Made by a program: the position numbers and the translations under genes
Assembly (NCBI GenBank): GCA_963782415.1
Contig: CAWAJT010000006.1
Location: 62,001 to 126,000, forward strand
Length of the DNA stretch: 64,000 bases
From: Bog-473 sp963782415
Lineage (GTDB): Bacteria > Actinomycetota > Acidimicrobiia > Acidimicrobiales > RAAP-2
Direction of reading: 5' to 3'
Shown here: positions 42,902 through 52,715 of the stretch, piece by piece
How positions within the stretch are numbered: position 1 is the stretch's first letter
Layout: the number at the start of each line of letters is the position of its first letter
The notes under the pieces: model-generated
The model's input: only the letters and a program-made list of their open reading frames with translations
What the model was told of the DNA's origin: nothing
Database searches by the model: none

Positions 42902-43918
42902 CTAGGTCCAGATGACCTTTGCCCGCTCGGCTGCAGCGCGCACCGCGGATCCATCAATAGTGATGCTCGATTCTTCCAAACCGGCAGCCTCCAGGGCGAC
43001 GAACACTTCAAGGGCTCCGTCGGGCGGTAGGGGAAACACCCACGCCCAGGCCCGCCAGCCCTCGGGTGCCCCGCCGCGATTCCCCATGCTCATGAATGGC
43101 TCGGTGGGTACACCGTGTTCGTCCTTTGCGAGATCCGGCATCGACCCAATGCCAGGTCCCCAGCCAACGTTTCTGCCGTCCGCAAAGCGAACCGCCACGC
43201 GGGGCCACCGATTTGCACCGAGGGGACCGAGCATCTGCATCACGTCCCCGACCTTTCGCGGGTCCACTCGCATCAGCAGGTCGATCATGAAACCATTCGG
43301 ATACACCTCAAGGCGGTCGATGGCGACCGCGACCATTTCGTTTTGCACAACGATCGAGTCGATTGCCATTACGGCGGGCACCGTGCCCTCGGAGGGCCGA
43401 TCCCAGATCGGCGGCGCCCATTCATCGCTCGTCGCGAGCGACTCATGAGCAACATTGACCTCTCGCAGCAGTCCGCCCATTTCCGGTCCGCCCATGAGGC
43501 GGATCGTCTCTTGCCGCACACTGTCGAGATCTGCGCCCAGACTTACCAGCACCGTGACGGCGACACCGTCGCCTTCACGTGTGAGCCCCAAAAGCAGATG
43601 CTCGGTGCCAATATAGGAATGGCCGAGCTGAAGCGATTCGCGGAGTGAGAGTTCGAGGAACTTCTTGGCCCGTGGGGTGAAAGGAGGCGACCCGCTGGGT
43701 GCTGTCCCTGCCATTCCGATGATCTCCTCGACCTTCTCTCGTGCTGCCTCGAGGGAGATTCCGTACCCGCCGAGCACCCGTGCGGCCAGACCGTCACCTT
43801 CTCCGATCAGGCCAAGGAGGATGTGCTCAGTACCGATGAAGCTGTGGTTCAGCAGACGGGCTTCTTCTTGGGCCAGCACCAGCACTCGCCGCGCCCGGTC
43901 GGTGAAGCGTTCGAACAC
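42902..43918 (-). CDS. Clp N-domain protein without AAA module
   Basis: 338 residues. Two Clp_N repeats fill residues 1 to about 145 (MFERFTDRARRVLVLAQEEA ... HSFIGTEHILLGL, and again HSYIGTEHLLLGL), very close to ClpC. The AAA+ modules are absent. Instead there is a beta-rich C-terminal domain of about 170 residues (IAVDS-like strand, PNGFMIDLLMRVDP, GWRAWAWVFPLPPDG) that I do not recognise. It could act as a decoy, adaptor or substrate receptor for ClpC. A single-gene unit between copies 17 and 18. Confidence 0.8.
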   Translation of the reverse strand: MFERFTDRARRVLVLAQEEARLLNHSFIGTEHILLGLIGEGDGLAARVLGGYGISLEAAREKVEEIIGMAGTAPSGSPPFTPRAKKFLELSLRESLQLGHSYIGTEHLLLGLTREGDGVAVTVLVSLGADLDSVRQETIRLMGGPEMGGLLREVNVAHESLATSDEWAPPIWDRPSEGTVPAVMAIDSIVVQNEMVAVAIDRLEVYPNGFMIDLLMRVDPRKVGDVMQMLGPLGANRWPRVAVRFADGRNVGWGPGIGSMPDLAKDEHGVPTEPFMSMGNRGGAPEGWRAWAWVFPLPPDGALEVFVALEAAGLEESSITIDGSAVRAAAERAKVIWT

Positions 43919-43948
43919 TCCTCTGAGGGTAGCTGCACTCTTGCCAGC

Positions 43949-43974
43949 CTGCCCCCGAACGCCGGGACCGGGTG
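43949..43974 (+). repeat. Boundary repeat copy 18
   Basis: CTGCCCCCGAACGCCGGGAC followed by CGGGTG. Confidence 0.8.
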
Positions 43975-43987
43975 GCCCTCCGCCGCC

Positions 43988-44503
43988 CTACAGTGGCTGC
44001 GACAGCACTTGGGCGGGCCATCCCTCAACCGAGACGACCTGATCTGGGCTGAATCCCTGCTTCTGGTAGTAACGGCTCAGCTGACCATCGCCCCCGGCCC
44101 AGCAGTCGACTCGCAGTTGTGCTGCACCTTGTCTCCTGCCGAGGTCCCTGGCGTGCTCTAGAAGAACCGAACCGACTCCTTCCCCAGCGTGTGCACGTGA
44201 GACGAGCAGTAGGCCGACGTAGAGCTCGCGAACAGAGCTCGTTGGTACGTAAGGTGGAGGAGTGGCCTGAACGATCAGCGCCCCGACGGGGTCGCCGCTC
44301 ATTTCGCAAACCCATAGTCCTTCGGCGTTAGCCATCTCCTTGACGGCGGCCGCCTTAACCGGATCGCCCGACCAAGGCTTCTCGCCCCACTGACCGCCCA
44401 GACCTCTTGCGGTCAGCCAAAGGACAGCTTCGTCGAACAGCGCGAGCAGTATTTCCCAGTCCTCGGGATGTCCCCCTCGAACGGTCGAAGCTGAACTCAC
44501 CAT
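43988..44503 (-). CDS. GNAT-family N-acetyltransferase
   Basis: 171 residues. Motif A is VSRAHAGEGVGSVLLEHARD and motif B is LSRYYQKQGFSPDQ. The N-terminal part (GHPEDWEILLALFDEAVLWL) resembles GNAT enzymes that act on small molecules. Acceptor unknown. Third GNAT gene of the window bracketed by boundary repeats. Confidence 0.87.
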   Translation of the reverse strand: MVSSASTVRGGHPEDWEILLALFDEAVLWLTARGLGGQWGEKPWSGDPVKAAAVKEMANAEGLWVCEMSGDPVGALIVQATPPPYVPTSSVRELYVGLLLVSRAHAGEGVGSVLLEHARDLGRRQGAAQLRVDCWAGGDGQLSRYYQKQGFSPDQVVSVEGWPAQVLSQPL

Positions 44504-44525
44504 CTTCGAAGGCTAGATCCGGCTG

Positions 44526-44553
44526 GTGCCGCCGTTCGCCGGGATAGAGCGAC
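44526..44553 (+). repeat. Boundary repeat copy 19
   Basis: GTGCCGCCGTTCGCCGGGAT followed by AGAGCGAC. Confidence 0.7.
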
Positions 44554-44621
44554 GCCTAACTGCATGAGAGACTGCACCCAGGAAAGGTAAGGCAGCCATC
44601 GGATATGGCGCTGCGGGTTCC

Positions 44622-44924
44622 TTGGTGGTGTTGGACGCCCTCATCGTCCTCGGTGCATTGACATTGTTCGGAGAGGGAGTCCTCGCTGCCTCCCACATTG
44701 GAAATGGCATCCTGCTGGCGATCGCCTCAGTTCCTGCCCTTGCCTACTTCGGCATCCTGTACGTGGCGATTCACGAGGCGCACAGCGGAGGTACCCGTCA
44801 CTGGGCGAGCCCAGCAAGGGCGTTCATCTGCGCCGGGCAGGGTTTTGGAGTCGGCATTACGGGCCTCCTGTTAGCGGCCGTCACGGGTCTTGTCGTTCTG
44901 GCGGGAGCGGGAACCATCTTCTAG
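44622..44924 (+). CDS. Small three-helix membrane protein
   Basis: 100 residues, possibly extended upstream (the frame is open from about 44585). Hydrophobic segments lie at about 1-25, 30-50 and 75-99. No family recognised. A single gene between copies 19 and 20. Confidence 0.6.
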   Translation: MVVLDALIVLGALTLFGEGVLAASHIGNGILLAIASVPALAYFGILYVAIHEAHSGGTRHWASPARAFICAGQGFGVGITGLLLAAVTGLVVLAGAGTIF

Positions 44925-44930
44925 AGCGAG

Positions 44931-44956
44931 TGTCCCTGTTCGCCGGACCGGGGCAT
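44931..44956 (+). repeat. Boundary repeat copy 20
   Basis: TGTCCCTGTTCGCCGGACCG followed by GGGCAT. The arms TGTCCC/GGGGCA pair with one G-T wobble. It ends 9 bp before the next start codon. Confidence 0.8.
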
Positions 44957-44965
44957 CATATTGAG

Positions 44966-45185
44966 ATGACCGTGGATTGGATCGGGAAGAACTTCGAGGG
45001 ACAGCGCGACGGAGGTCTTCGTCGGGCTACGAATCGAGGACGTTCGTCAGCAAGCCTCGGTTCAGTCCGAAGTCCGGTTGATTCGGGAAATGGGTCCGAA
45101 TGGGACGTACACCCTCGAGCACCGGGAGGATCGGCTGAGTGTCCTTGTGGTCAATGGGGTGGTGGTCGCGGCCGGAATGTTCTGA
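44966..45185 (+). pseudogene. Small inhibitor-like protein, frameshifted
   Basis: The ATG at 44966 gives MTVDWIGKNFEG. The frame then changes near 45005 and continues TEVFVGLRIEDVRQQA, then REMGPNGTYTLEHREDRLSV and a stop at 45185. The interval length is not a multiple of three, so one base is out. The C-terminal pattern (dRLSVLVVNGVVVAAG) resembles I78/potato-inhibitor-I-like small folds, but this is a weak guess. Confidence 0.45.
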
Positions 45186-45195
45186 CGGGGCCGCC

Positions 45196-45222
45196 CTGCC
45201 CCCGTTCGCCGGGACGGGGCGC
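45196..45222 (+). repeat. Boundary repeat copy 21
   Basis: CTGCCCCCGTTCGCCGGGAC followed by GGGGCGC. The inner arms GCCCC/GGGGC pair. Confidence 0.8.
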
Positions 45223-45596
45223 TACCCCTGGTTCTGGTCACGGCGCTCCCAGAAGGCTGCTTCGTCGTAGCCCTCGCCGAATCGAGAATCATTCCACAGG
45301 TCAGATCCATCCCAGATGTCAGATCCACCTGTGTGCAGCGATTCGCCCAACGCATTGAGTACATCCACCAGCATTGCGGGACGAGCGCTGAGATTGATCC
45401 CTTGTGCATTCGCGTCTCGTATGTCAACCGCTCGCCTTATCGCTTCAAGAACGAGCTTTGCAGCGTCGGCTCCCGTCCACTCCTCCCAACGAGGATCCTC
45501 CCACCTCCACCCGTTCATGTAGTCAGGTTCGGAGGCTTCTGCGTGGTCGCTCACTGCACCAGATTCCCACAGGGGGCCTGGCCGGGCTGATCCCAA
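45222..45596 (-). CDS. Hypothetical acidic protein
   Basis: Up to 124 residues. A GTG or the ATG before NGWRWEDPRWEEWTG may be the true start. Trp- and Asp-rich ends flank a helical centre (AAKLVLEAIRRAVDIRDANA). No family recognised. It lies between copies 21 and 22. Confidence 0.5.
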   Translation of the reverse strand: MGSARPGPLWESGAVSDHAEASEPDYMNGWRWEDPRWEEWTGADAAKLVLEAIRRAVDIRDANAQGINLSARPAMLVDVLNALGESLHTGGSDIWDGSDLWNDSRFGEGYDEAAFWERRDQNQG

Positions 45597-45600
45597 GAGG

Positions 45601-45612
45601 GTGCCTCAGTAC
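45601..45612 (+). repeat. Boundary repeat copy 22, left half
   Basis: GTGCCTCAGTAC, cut by the second IS110 type 2 copy. Confidence 0.65.
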
Positions 45613-46953
45613 GATGCTCCTATGGGCTGTCAAGCCCGAGTTTGTCGTGAGGTAGGAGGCTGAAGACCTCCCGAGCGACATAGCGCTTGAGGCATCGCAT
45701 CGCCTCCTTCTTGCTCAGCCCTTCACTGGTCCGTCGCTCGATGTACTCGGTGGTGCGCGGGTCATAGACCATGCGGGTGATCACGATGTGCCACAGGGCT
45801 GAGTTGGCTTGCCGATCGCCGCTGCGGTTGAGACGGTGTCGTGTCTGCTTGCCGCTACTGGCCTCAATGGGGGACACGCCGCAGAGATGGGCAAAGGCAG
45901 CTTCGTTGCGCAGCCGCTGTGGATTGTCGCCGGCGGAGACCAACAGGGCCGATGCGGCGTCGGTGCCGATGCCCAGGGCGCCGACGAGCTGTGGTGCGGT
46001 CTCGTTGACCAAGGGCTTGAGGAGGGCGTCGATCTCTGAGATCTCCTCGCCCAAAGTGATGGCTCGTCGAGCCAGCATGCGCAAGGTGAACTTGGTGAGC
46101 GAGGCGACGTCGCGCTTGGCGCCAGGCCGATAGGCCGAGGCGCGCTCGAGGAGGTGCAAGACGTTGAGACCCCGGAGCTCATCTCGGATGGAGTCAGGTG
46201 CGGTCGAGACCAGGCCGCGCATCTGATTGAGCGCCTGGGTCCGAGCTTTGCGAGCTGAAGCCCGAGCGACGCGCAAAACCCGCATGGATTCGACGTTTCC
46301 GTCCCGCGTCTTGGCTTCGCCACAGGCATCACCGGACAGGGCGGCCCGTGCGGCCGTGATGGCGTCCTCGGGATCGGACTTGCCCTTGCGGCGACGTCGT
46401 TGGCGATTGGGCCGGTCGACCTCGACGACGCGGACCCTCTCGGCCTGGAGGTGACGCGTGAGCCCAGCCCCGTAGGACCCGGTCCCTTCCACGCCGACCA
46501 GCTCGACAGAGCCGAAGTCGCTCAGCCAGCCCAGCAGCTTCTTGTAGCCGTCGCCCGTCGTGGGGAAGCTCTCGACGCCGAGGAGAGCCCCTCGTTCGTC
46601 CAAAGCCGCAGCTACATGGACGTCGAGGTGCGTATCGACCCCGCCGGTGATGCTCCGTGCCAAATTGGTCACTGTCATCCCTTCGTTGGTTTGGGTTGGG
46701 GTGACACCGCACAAGCGGGACGACGGACAAGACAGCGACGGGCCTGTGTGAGGCAGGCTCCTATGAGGTCACTCCGTCCGACCGGCGGGTGTCGAGTGGG
46801 TGACCGGGCCAGGCCGACGGATCGTACGAAGGACAGTCCGAGAGGACGTCAGCCGGAATATTGGAGTCAGACCTGGCCTGGGCACCCACCCACACGCTGG
46901 CCAATCCATTCACCGAAGTGGTGGATCACTCAGCGGCCAAGTCAATCCTCGCT
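45613..46953 (-). mobile_element. IS110-family element (type 2), copy 2
   Basis: Same orientation as copy 1 at 36 kb and nearly identical to it; the two are 9,637 bp apart. The boundary repeat is split at the same point as in copy 1. Confidence 0.92.
45620..46678 (-). CDS. IS110-family transposase (second copy)
   Basis: The translation appears the same as the product at 35983-37041; the one base change I saw is silent in this frame. Intact DEDD and Transposase_20 domains. Confidence 0.93.
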   Translation of the reverse strand: MTVTNLARSITGGVDTHLDVHVAAALDERGALLGVESFPTTGDGYKKLLGWLSDFGSVELVGVEGTGSYGAGLTRHLQAERVRVVEVDRPNRQRRRRKGKSDPEDAITAARAALSGDACGEAKTRDGNVESMRVLRVARASARKARTQALNQMRGLVSTAPDSIRDELRGLNVLHLLERASAYRPGAKRDVASLTKFTLRMLARRAITLGEEISEIDALLKPLVNETAPQLVGALGIGTDAASALLVSAGDNPQRLRNEAAFAHLCGVSPIEASSGKQTRHRLNRSGDRQANSALWHIVITRMVYDPRTTEYIERRTSEGLSKKEAMRCLKRYVAREVFSLLPHDKLGLDSP

Positions 46954-46972
46954 GCCGGGACTGGGTGCCACC
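46954..46972 (+). repeat. Boundary repeat copy 22, right half
   Basis: GCCGGGACTGGGTGCCACC. Confidence 0.7.
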
Positions 46973-47044
46973 CTGCGGCACCACGGGGACACCCGTGACC
47001 GGTCAGACTGCCATTGATCCGGCAAAGGCAGGAGAGTGACCGCA

Positions 47045-49553
47045 ATGGAATCCAGCGGCACCGAGCACGAGACTTCGGGCTCGAAGCCCGATGTGATCGA
47101 CGACCTGAAGACCATTCCGGTCGCCGAGGTTGAGAGGCGGCTGGGGTCGTCGCCTGATGGCCTCACCCAGGTCGAGGCGAAGAAACGCCTGACGCAGTAC
47201 GGCCCGAACGAGATCGTGGAGAAGAAGGACAACCCGCTGCTCAAGTTCCTCACCTACTTCTGGGGGCCCATCCCCTGGATGATCGAGGCAGCGGTGATCC
47301 TGTCAGGAGTGCTCAAGCACTGGCCCGACTTCTTCATCATCCTCGTCCTGCTCCTGGCCAACGCCGGAATCGGGTTCTGGGAAGAGCGCCAGGCGGGCAA
47401 GGCCATCGCCGCCCTGAAGGCCGAGTTGGCGATCAAGGCCCGTGTCAAACGGGACGGCGGGTGGGTCACTCCGCCGTCGCGTGAGCTCGTACCGGGAGAC
47501 GTCATCCGCCTGCGCCTGGGCGACATCGTGCCCGCAGACGCACGCCTCTTGGACGGCGACCCGATCGAAGTGGATCAGTCGGCACTGACCGGGGAGTCGC
47601 TGCCCGCCAGCTGCCAGAGCGGCGACGCGGTGTTCTCCGCCTCCATCATCCGCCAAGGCGAGATCGGCGCTCTCGTCTACGCAACGGGTGCGGACACCTA
47701 CTTCGGTCAGACCGCGGAGCTCGTCCAAGAAGCCCAGACCGTCAGCCACTTCCAACGTGCCGTCCTCAAGATCGGCACCTTCCTGATCATCCTGGCGCTG
47801 TCCATGGTCGCCGTGATCATCGTCGTCTCTACAATCCGCGGGGACCCATTCTTCACCACCTTGCAGTTCGCCCTCGTCCTCACCGTGGCCGCCATTCCCG
47901 TGGCGATGCCGACGGTGCTGTCGGTGACGATGGCGGTCGGGGCCCGGGTACTCGCCTCGAAGAAGGCCATCGTCAGCCGGTTGGTGGCGATCGAGGAGCT
48001 GGCAGGCGTGGACGTGCTCTGCACGGACAAGACCGGAACCCTGACCCAGAACAAGCTCACCCTGGGCGATCCCTACACCGTCGGCGGGCTCCCAATCGCA
48101 GAGGTCATCCTCGACGCGTCCCTGGCCTCACGCGCCGACGACGCCGACGCAATCGATCTGGCCGTCCTCGGGGGACTGACGGACGATCAGTCGCTGGACG
48201 ACTACCACGTGGTCGAGTTCCAGCCCTTCGATGCGGTGCGCAAGTCCACCCAGGCCACCGTCACCGCCGCCGACGGGTCCTCGTTCAAGGTGACGAAGGG
48301 CGCGCCCCAGGTGATCCTTGAGCTGTCAGCTAATGCCTCGCAGGTCAAAACGGGCGTCGACGCGGCCGTCGACGGGTTCGCGGCACGAGGCTTCCGTTCG
48401 TTGGGCGTGGCCCGGGCCGAAGGGGACGGCCCGTGGAACTTCGTCGGAGTGCTGCCCCTGTTCGATCCACCACGCGAGGATGCCAAAGCGACCATCGCCA
48501 CCGCCCTCGAGATGGGCGTGGACGTGAAGATGGTCACCGGCGACGCCCTAGCCATCGCCCGGGAGACAGCCAAGACACTCGGGATGGGCACCGACATCCT
48601 CGATGCCGCCGGACTGGGCGACGTCGAAACGCGAAGAGACCGCGGCGACGGCTGAGTCCATCGACGATGCCGACGGGTTCGCCCAGGTCTTCCCCGAGCA
48701 CAAGTTCCACATCGTCGACGTCCTCCAGAGGCGAGGTCACATCGTCGGCATGACGGGCGACGGGGTGAACGACGCCCCTGCGCTGAAGAAGGCCGACTGT
48801 GGTATCGCCGTCTCCGATGCCACGGATGCTGCGAGGGCAGCGGCGTCAATCGTACTGACCACTCCCGGACTCTCGGTGATCATCGACGCGATCAAGGAGA
48901 GCCGGAGGATCTTCCAGCGGATGAACAGCTATGCGATCTACCGCATCGCGGAGACGGTGCGCGTTCTGCTGTTCGTCTCAGCCGTGATCCTGATCTACAA
49001 TTTCTTCCCGGTCACGGCGATCCAGATCGTGATGCTGGCCCTGCTCAACGACGGGGCCATCCTGTCCATCGCCTATGACAGGGTCCGCTACAGGGAGCAG
49101 CCCGAGGCGTGGAACATGCGCCTCGTACTGGGTATCGCCACGGTGCTCGGCATCGTCGGTCCGATCGCCGCCTTCGGCCTGTTCTACCTGGGGGACAACG
49201 TCTTCCACCTCGACCATGCGCATCTCCAGACCCTGATGTACTTGATGCTCTCGGTCGCCGGACACCTGACGATCTTCCTCGCACGCACCCGCGGTCCGTT
49301 CTGGTCGATACGGCCTGCTCGAGTCCTCCTGCTGGCCGTGCTCGGCACTCAGGCGCTGGCAACCCTGATCGCCGTGTACGGGATCTTCATGACACCGCTC
49401 GGTTGGGGATACGCAGCCTTGGTCTGGGGCTATGCGCTGGTGTGGTTCCTCCTCACCGACCGCATCAAGCTGGTCGCTTATCGGATACTCGATCCGGTCA
49501 AGCTGGAGACACCGGCCGATACGACGCCGCCGATGGCCGAAGTCAGTCGGTGA
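47045..49553 (+). pseudogene. Plasma-membrane H+-type P-type ATPase, frameshifted
   Basis: The ATG at 47045 has AGGAG 10 bases upstream. The first frame holds a cation-ATPase N-domain, the TGES actuator loop (LTGESLPAS), transmembrane helices and the phosphorylation site CTDKTGTLTQNK. Near 48630 one extra base shifts the frame. The next frame has the hinge MTGDGVNDAPALKKAD and the C-terminal membrane helices, ending at 49553. Repaired, it is about 836 residues of the type III (proton-efflux) P-ATPase class, shared with archaea and acid-tolerant bacteria. Likely role: proton export at low pH. Confidence 0.85.
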
Positions 49554-49656
49554 GCACCACGAACGACAGAGGCGTGAATGATGGCCGTCCAAGCAAAGCC
49601 GCGGGGCCAAGCGGAGGGCTTCATCGGGGGGAAAAGAGACCCATCCGGGATGTGTC

Positions 49657-49669
49657 GTTGCTGTTCGGG
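49657..49669 (+). repeat. Boundary repeat copy 23, left flank
   Basis: CGTTGCTGTTCGG. With TGCCGGCCTGG at 52716 it approximates a site split by IS110 copy B. Confidence 0.4.
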
Positions 49670-49845
49670 GTGGGTGAGTTCCTAACGGCGGTCAAGCCCC
49701 TCAAGCCACATTTTCACTAACTTCTTCGCGTGGCGGGTCGGTGGCCGGAGCGACCTTCTAGGCCGACTCCTTTCTGCCTCGACCCGCCGCCCTGTTCTTG
49801 AAGACTGGTCTTGATCCGGTTCGACGGACAGGTTGCTTGTGTTGA

Positions 49846-50733
49846 TTATGCCGCCTGACGGGCGGCGTTGTGGTGAAGAGCTTCGTACTGGGCCGGACTG
49901 AGATATCCGAGCGTCGAGTGCAACCGGCGAGTGTTGTACCAGCCCTCGATGTACTCGAAGACAGCGCGTCGAAGTCCCGCTCGTGTCGGCCAGGCGCGGG
50001 TGTCGATGAGTTCGCGCTTGATGGTGGCGAAGAAGCTCTCGGCTACGGCGTTATCCCAGCACTCGCCCTTGCGTCCGACCGAGAGCACGACGCCGTTGTC
50101 ACGCGCGAGGTCGGCGAAGTCTTGACTCGTATATTGGCGGCCCCTGTCGGAATGGAAAATCACACCACGCTGTGGCGCACGGTTGGCGAAGGCCATGGTG
50201 AGAGCATCTTCGACCAGTTCGGACCGCATGTGATCGGCCAGGGCCCAGCCGACGACGCGTCGAGAGGCCAGGTCGATGACGGTAGCCAGGTACGCCCAGC
50301 CCTCCCACGTCGAGATGTAGGTGATGTCGCCGACATAGCGCCGGTCCATTTCTTCGCACGGTCCGAAGTGGCGCCCGATGAGATCGCGTGCCGCCTCGGC
50401 CTCGGGGTCGGCCACAGTGGTGGTGCGCCAGCGCTTCTTGCAGCGGCCCTCGAGGCCGGCCGCTCGCATCAGCCTGGTCACCTTGCGTCTGCCGCAGGGG
50501 ACGTGGCGATGGAGGAGCTCCTTGTGGATGCGCGGGGCGCCATAGGTGCCCTTGGACTCGGTGTGGATGGCGCTGATCTGCTCGAGCAGCTCGGCGTCGG
50601 TGATCTCTCGCTGGGAGGGGGCGCCGTTGCGGCGCTGGTAATAGGCGGACTTGGAGACCTCGAACAGGGCACATGTCCTTTGGACACCGTGACCTGCGAT
50701 CTTCTCCGCCTCGATGAAGGGGTCCAGCTTCAT
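49846..50733 (-). CDS. IS3 transposase OrfB (copy B)
   Basis: 295 residues, apparently the same translation as 28317-29204, with all DDE residues. Transcribed leftward. Confidence 0.95.
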   Translation of the reverse strand: MKLDPFIEAEKIAGHGVQRTCALFEVSKSAYYQRRNGAPSQREITDAELLEQISAIHTESKGTYGAPRIHKELLHRHVPCGRRKVTRLMRAAGLEGRCKKRWRTTTVADPEAEAARDLIGRHFGPCEEMDRRYVGDITYISTWEGWAYLATVIDLASRRVVGWALADHMRSELVEDALTMAFANRAPQRGVIFHSDRGRQYTSQDFADLARDNGVVLSVGRKGECWDNAVAESFFATIKRELIDTRAWPTRAGLRRAVFEYIEGWYNTRRLHSTLGYLSPAQYEALHHNAARQAA

Positions 50734-51047
50734 CGGGTCTCTTTGGCGAAGAAAACTGTCGCACGCTTGAGGATCTCGACGTCCTCTTTGAGGGAGCGGT
50801 TCTCCCGGCGAAGGCGGGTGAGCTCCTCCTTCTCCTCGGTGGTCAATCCCGGGCGTTCGCCCTGGTCGATCTCGGCTTGTTTGACCCAGGTGCGCACGTT
50901 GGTCTCGGTCAGATCGAAGTCCTTGGCCACCTGGCCGATGCTGCGATCACCGCGCCGGCACAGCTCGACGATCTCAGCCTTGAACTCCGGAGTGAACGAG
51001 CGCCGTGGACGCGGCTTCTTCTTCTCCATGGTCTCCATTGTGGACAT
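50730..51047 (-). CDS. IS3 transposase OrfA (copy B)
   Basis: 105 residues, apparently the same as 28003-28320. ATGA overlap with OrfB. Confidence 0.94.
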   Translation of the reverse strand: MSTMETMEKKKPRPRRSFTPEFKAEIVELCRRGDRSIGQVAKDFDLTETNVRTWVKQAEIDQGERPGLTTEEKEELTRLRRENRSLKEDVEILKRATVFFAKETR

Positions 51048-51102
51048 CCTTTCTGGGGCTGTACCCCTGATGTTGGATGTCCGTCAGACCGGTGGAAGCC
51101 CA

Positions 51103-52407
51103 GACTTTGGCTGGAGTGTTGCGGCGACGGGCGGCCCGGACTTTGGGGTCGATCTTGAAGCGGTCGGCGCAGGCTGCCTTGCCTTCGGGCTCGGTGATCG
51201 CCTCGCCGTCTTCGTCTCGCAGGTTGTAGAGCTCTCCTTTGCGCCAAGCGGCAGCGATCCGGGTGACGAGGACGGCCGAGACGGAACACAGTGCTGAGTT
51301 GTGGTGCTTGCCCTCGACCATGACGAGTCGGTAGTAGCGCTGGGCGAGGGTCGGGTCGATGTGTCGGGCGTGATCGGCGGCCAAGTAGAGGGCCTGGCGC
51401 AGGCCGGCATCACCGGCCTTGGTGATGCCCTTGTGCGCCGCCACCAGTCCGGACTGGTCGACCTTGGGCACAAAGCCGGTGAAGGATCTGACGCCGGCGA
51501 GGTTGGCGAAGCGATTGAAGTCGCCCGCGTTGGCCAAGATGGCCGCCGAGAGGACGGGCCCGAGGCCCGGCGCCGAGCGAACGATGCCCTTGGGGTCGGC
51601 CTCCTCATAGAGCACGGCGATCCGCTTGTCGGCCGCTGCGATCTCGTCGTCGAGTTGGCGCAGCACTCGGACCTCAGAAGCGATGTCGAGCGCCAACTCG
51701 GTGAAGTCGATGCCACCGCTCGACCACAGAGCGAGGGTCTCGTTCGCCATGGCCAAGAGCTCGTCGGCCTTGTCCTGGCGCCACAGTCCCGAACTTGAGC
51801 GGATCAACAACGCGGCCAGCCGAGACCGCCCGAGACGCTTGAGCGCCCGTGGATCGGCGTATTTCTCCAAGATGACCAGGGCGGTCCTCGACGCGGTGGC
51901 CGATCCGAGGGAATCGGCCCAACCCGGGCCCAGCAACTCGACGAGGGCATCGAGGGGCAGGCTGGCAGCACTGCGGCGCTTGACCAGGCTGAAGCGATGG
52001 CGCACGGCCCGGCGGAGCGATTGGGCCGGACCGAGGTTGTCGATGCCGCGCAGGCCCTCGGGGTGCAGCAACGGCAACCGAGCCAGCACCTTTGAGTCCA
52101 ACCGGTCGGTCTTGGTGTGCTTGTTGTAGTAGTCCCGCAGGTCGGCCGACTGCTCGGGCGGCACCAAGATGACCGTGGCACCACGCGCTTGGAGCCAGGC
52201 CGACAGTGGCACCCAGGCGTTGCGGGTGGGCTCGAGGATCACGGTCACCGAGGCACCGTCTGGGATCTTCGCCCACAGGCGCTCGAGGTCAACGGTCGTC
52301 GTGCGGAACTTCCACGATGACCAGATGAACTCACCTCGCCCGTCGGCCAGGCTGGCCCGGTGGTCGGCCCGACAGGCGACGTCGATGCCCAACCTCACTT
52401 CACTCAT
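51103..52407 (-). pseudogene. IS110 type 3 transposase truncated by IS3
   Basis: Carries residues 1 to about 434 of the copy A transposase. The frame then runs into IS3 sequence (KVWASTGLTDIQHQG). The last 15 or so codons lie on the other side of the IS3 at 49758-49805. The catalytic domains are present, so residual activity is possible but doubtful. Confidence 0.9.
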
Positions 52408-52715
52408 GGCATGTCCCTTCGTTGGTGGTCACTGATCGGTCGGCACTCCGTCGTCGACCGGTGCACGTTCCGCAGGGGTGTGACCATCCAGACATTCAGA
52501 AGCAGGGGTCCGATTCGGTGATCGGCCGCCGAGTTCCAGAAAAGGGATGCACGTGCGTCGGGAGGCTCGTCTGGTCGACGATCACCGTTATGGAGTCGAG
52601 CTCTCGCTCGCTCCGACCCCCGTAAAGTCAAGCCAGAAGAACCGACCCGACGCACCCTACGAAGGGCTTCCGCCAAATCGGTGGATGCCCGAAACCAACG
52701 CTAAATGCCCCCGTA

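Larger units (their letters stand above)
49806..51102 (-). mobile_element. IS3-family element, copy B (nested)
   Basis: 1297 bp with a GAC duplication (49803-49805, 51103-51105). It is inserted in the transposase gene of IS110 copy B and inverted relative to copy A at 27948. Confidence 0.95.
49672..52715 (-). mobile_element. IS110-family element (type 3), copy B, split by IS3
   Basis: After removing the 1297-bp IS3 and one GAC, the length is 1744 bp, equal to copy A. It runs in the same orientation as copy A, 8.5 kb away. Confidence 0.92.

Noticed and set aside
21458..45222. CRISPR array
   Set aside because: Repeats are hundreds to thousands of bases apart with genes between them; spacers are not of uniform length and there are no cas genes.
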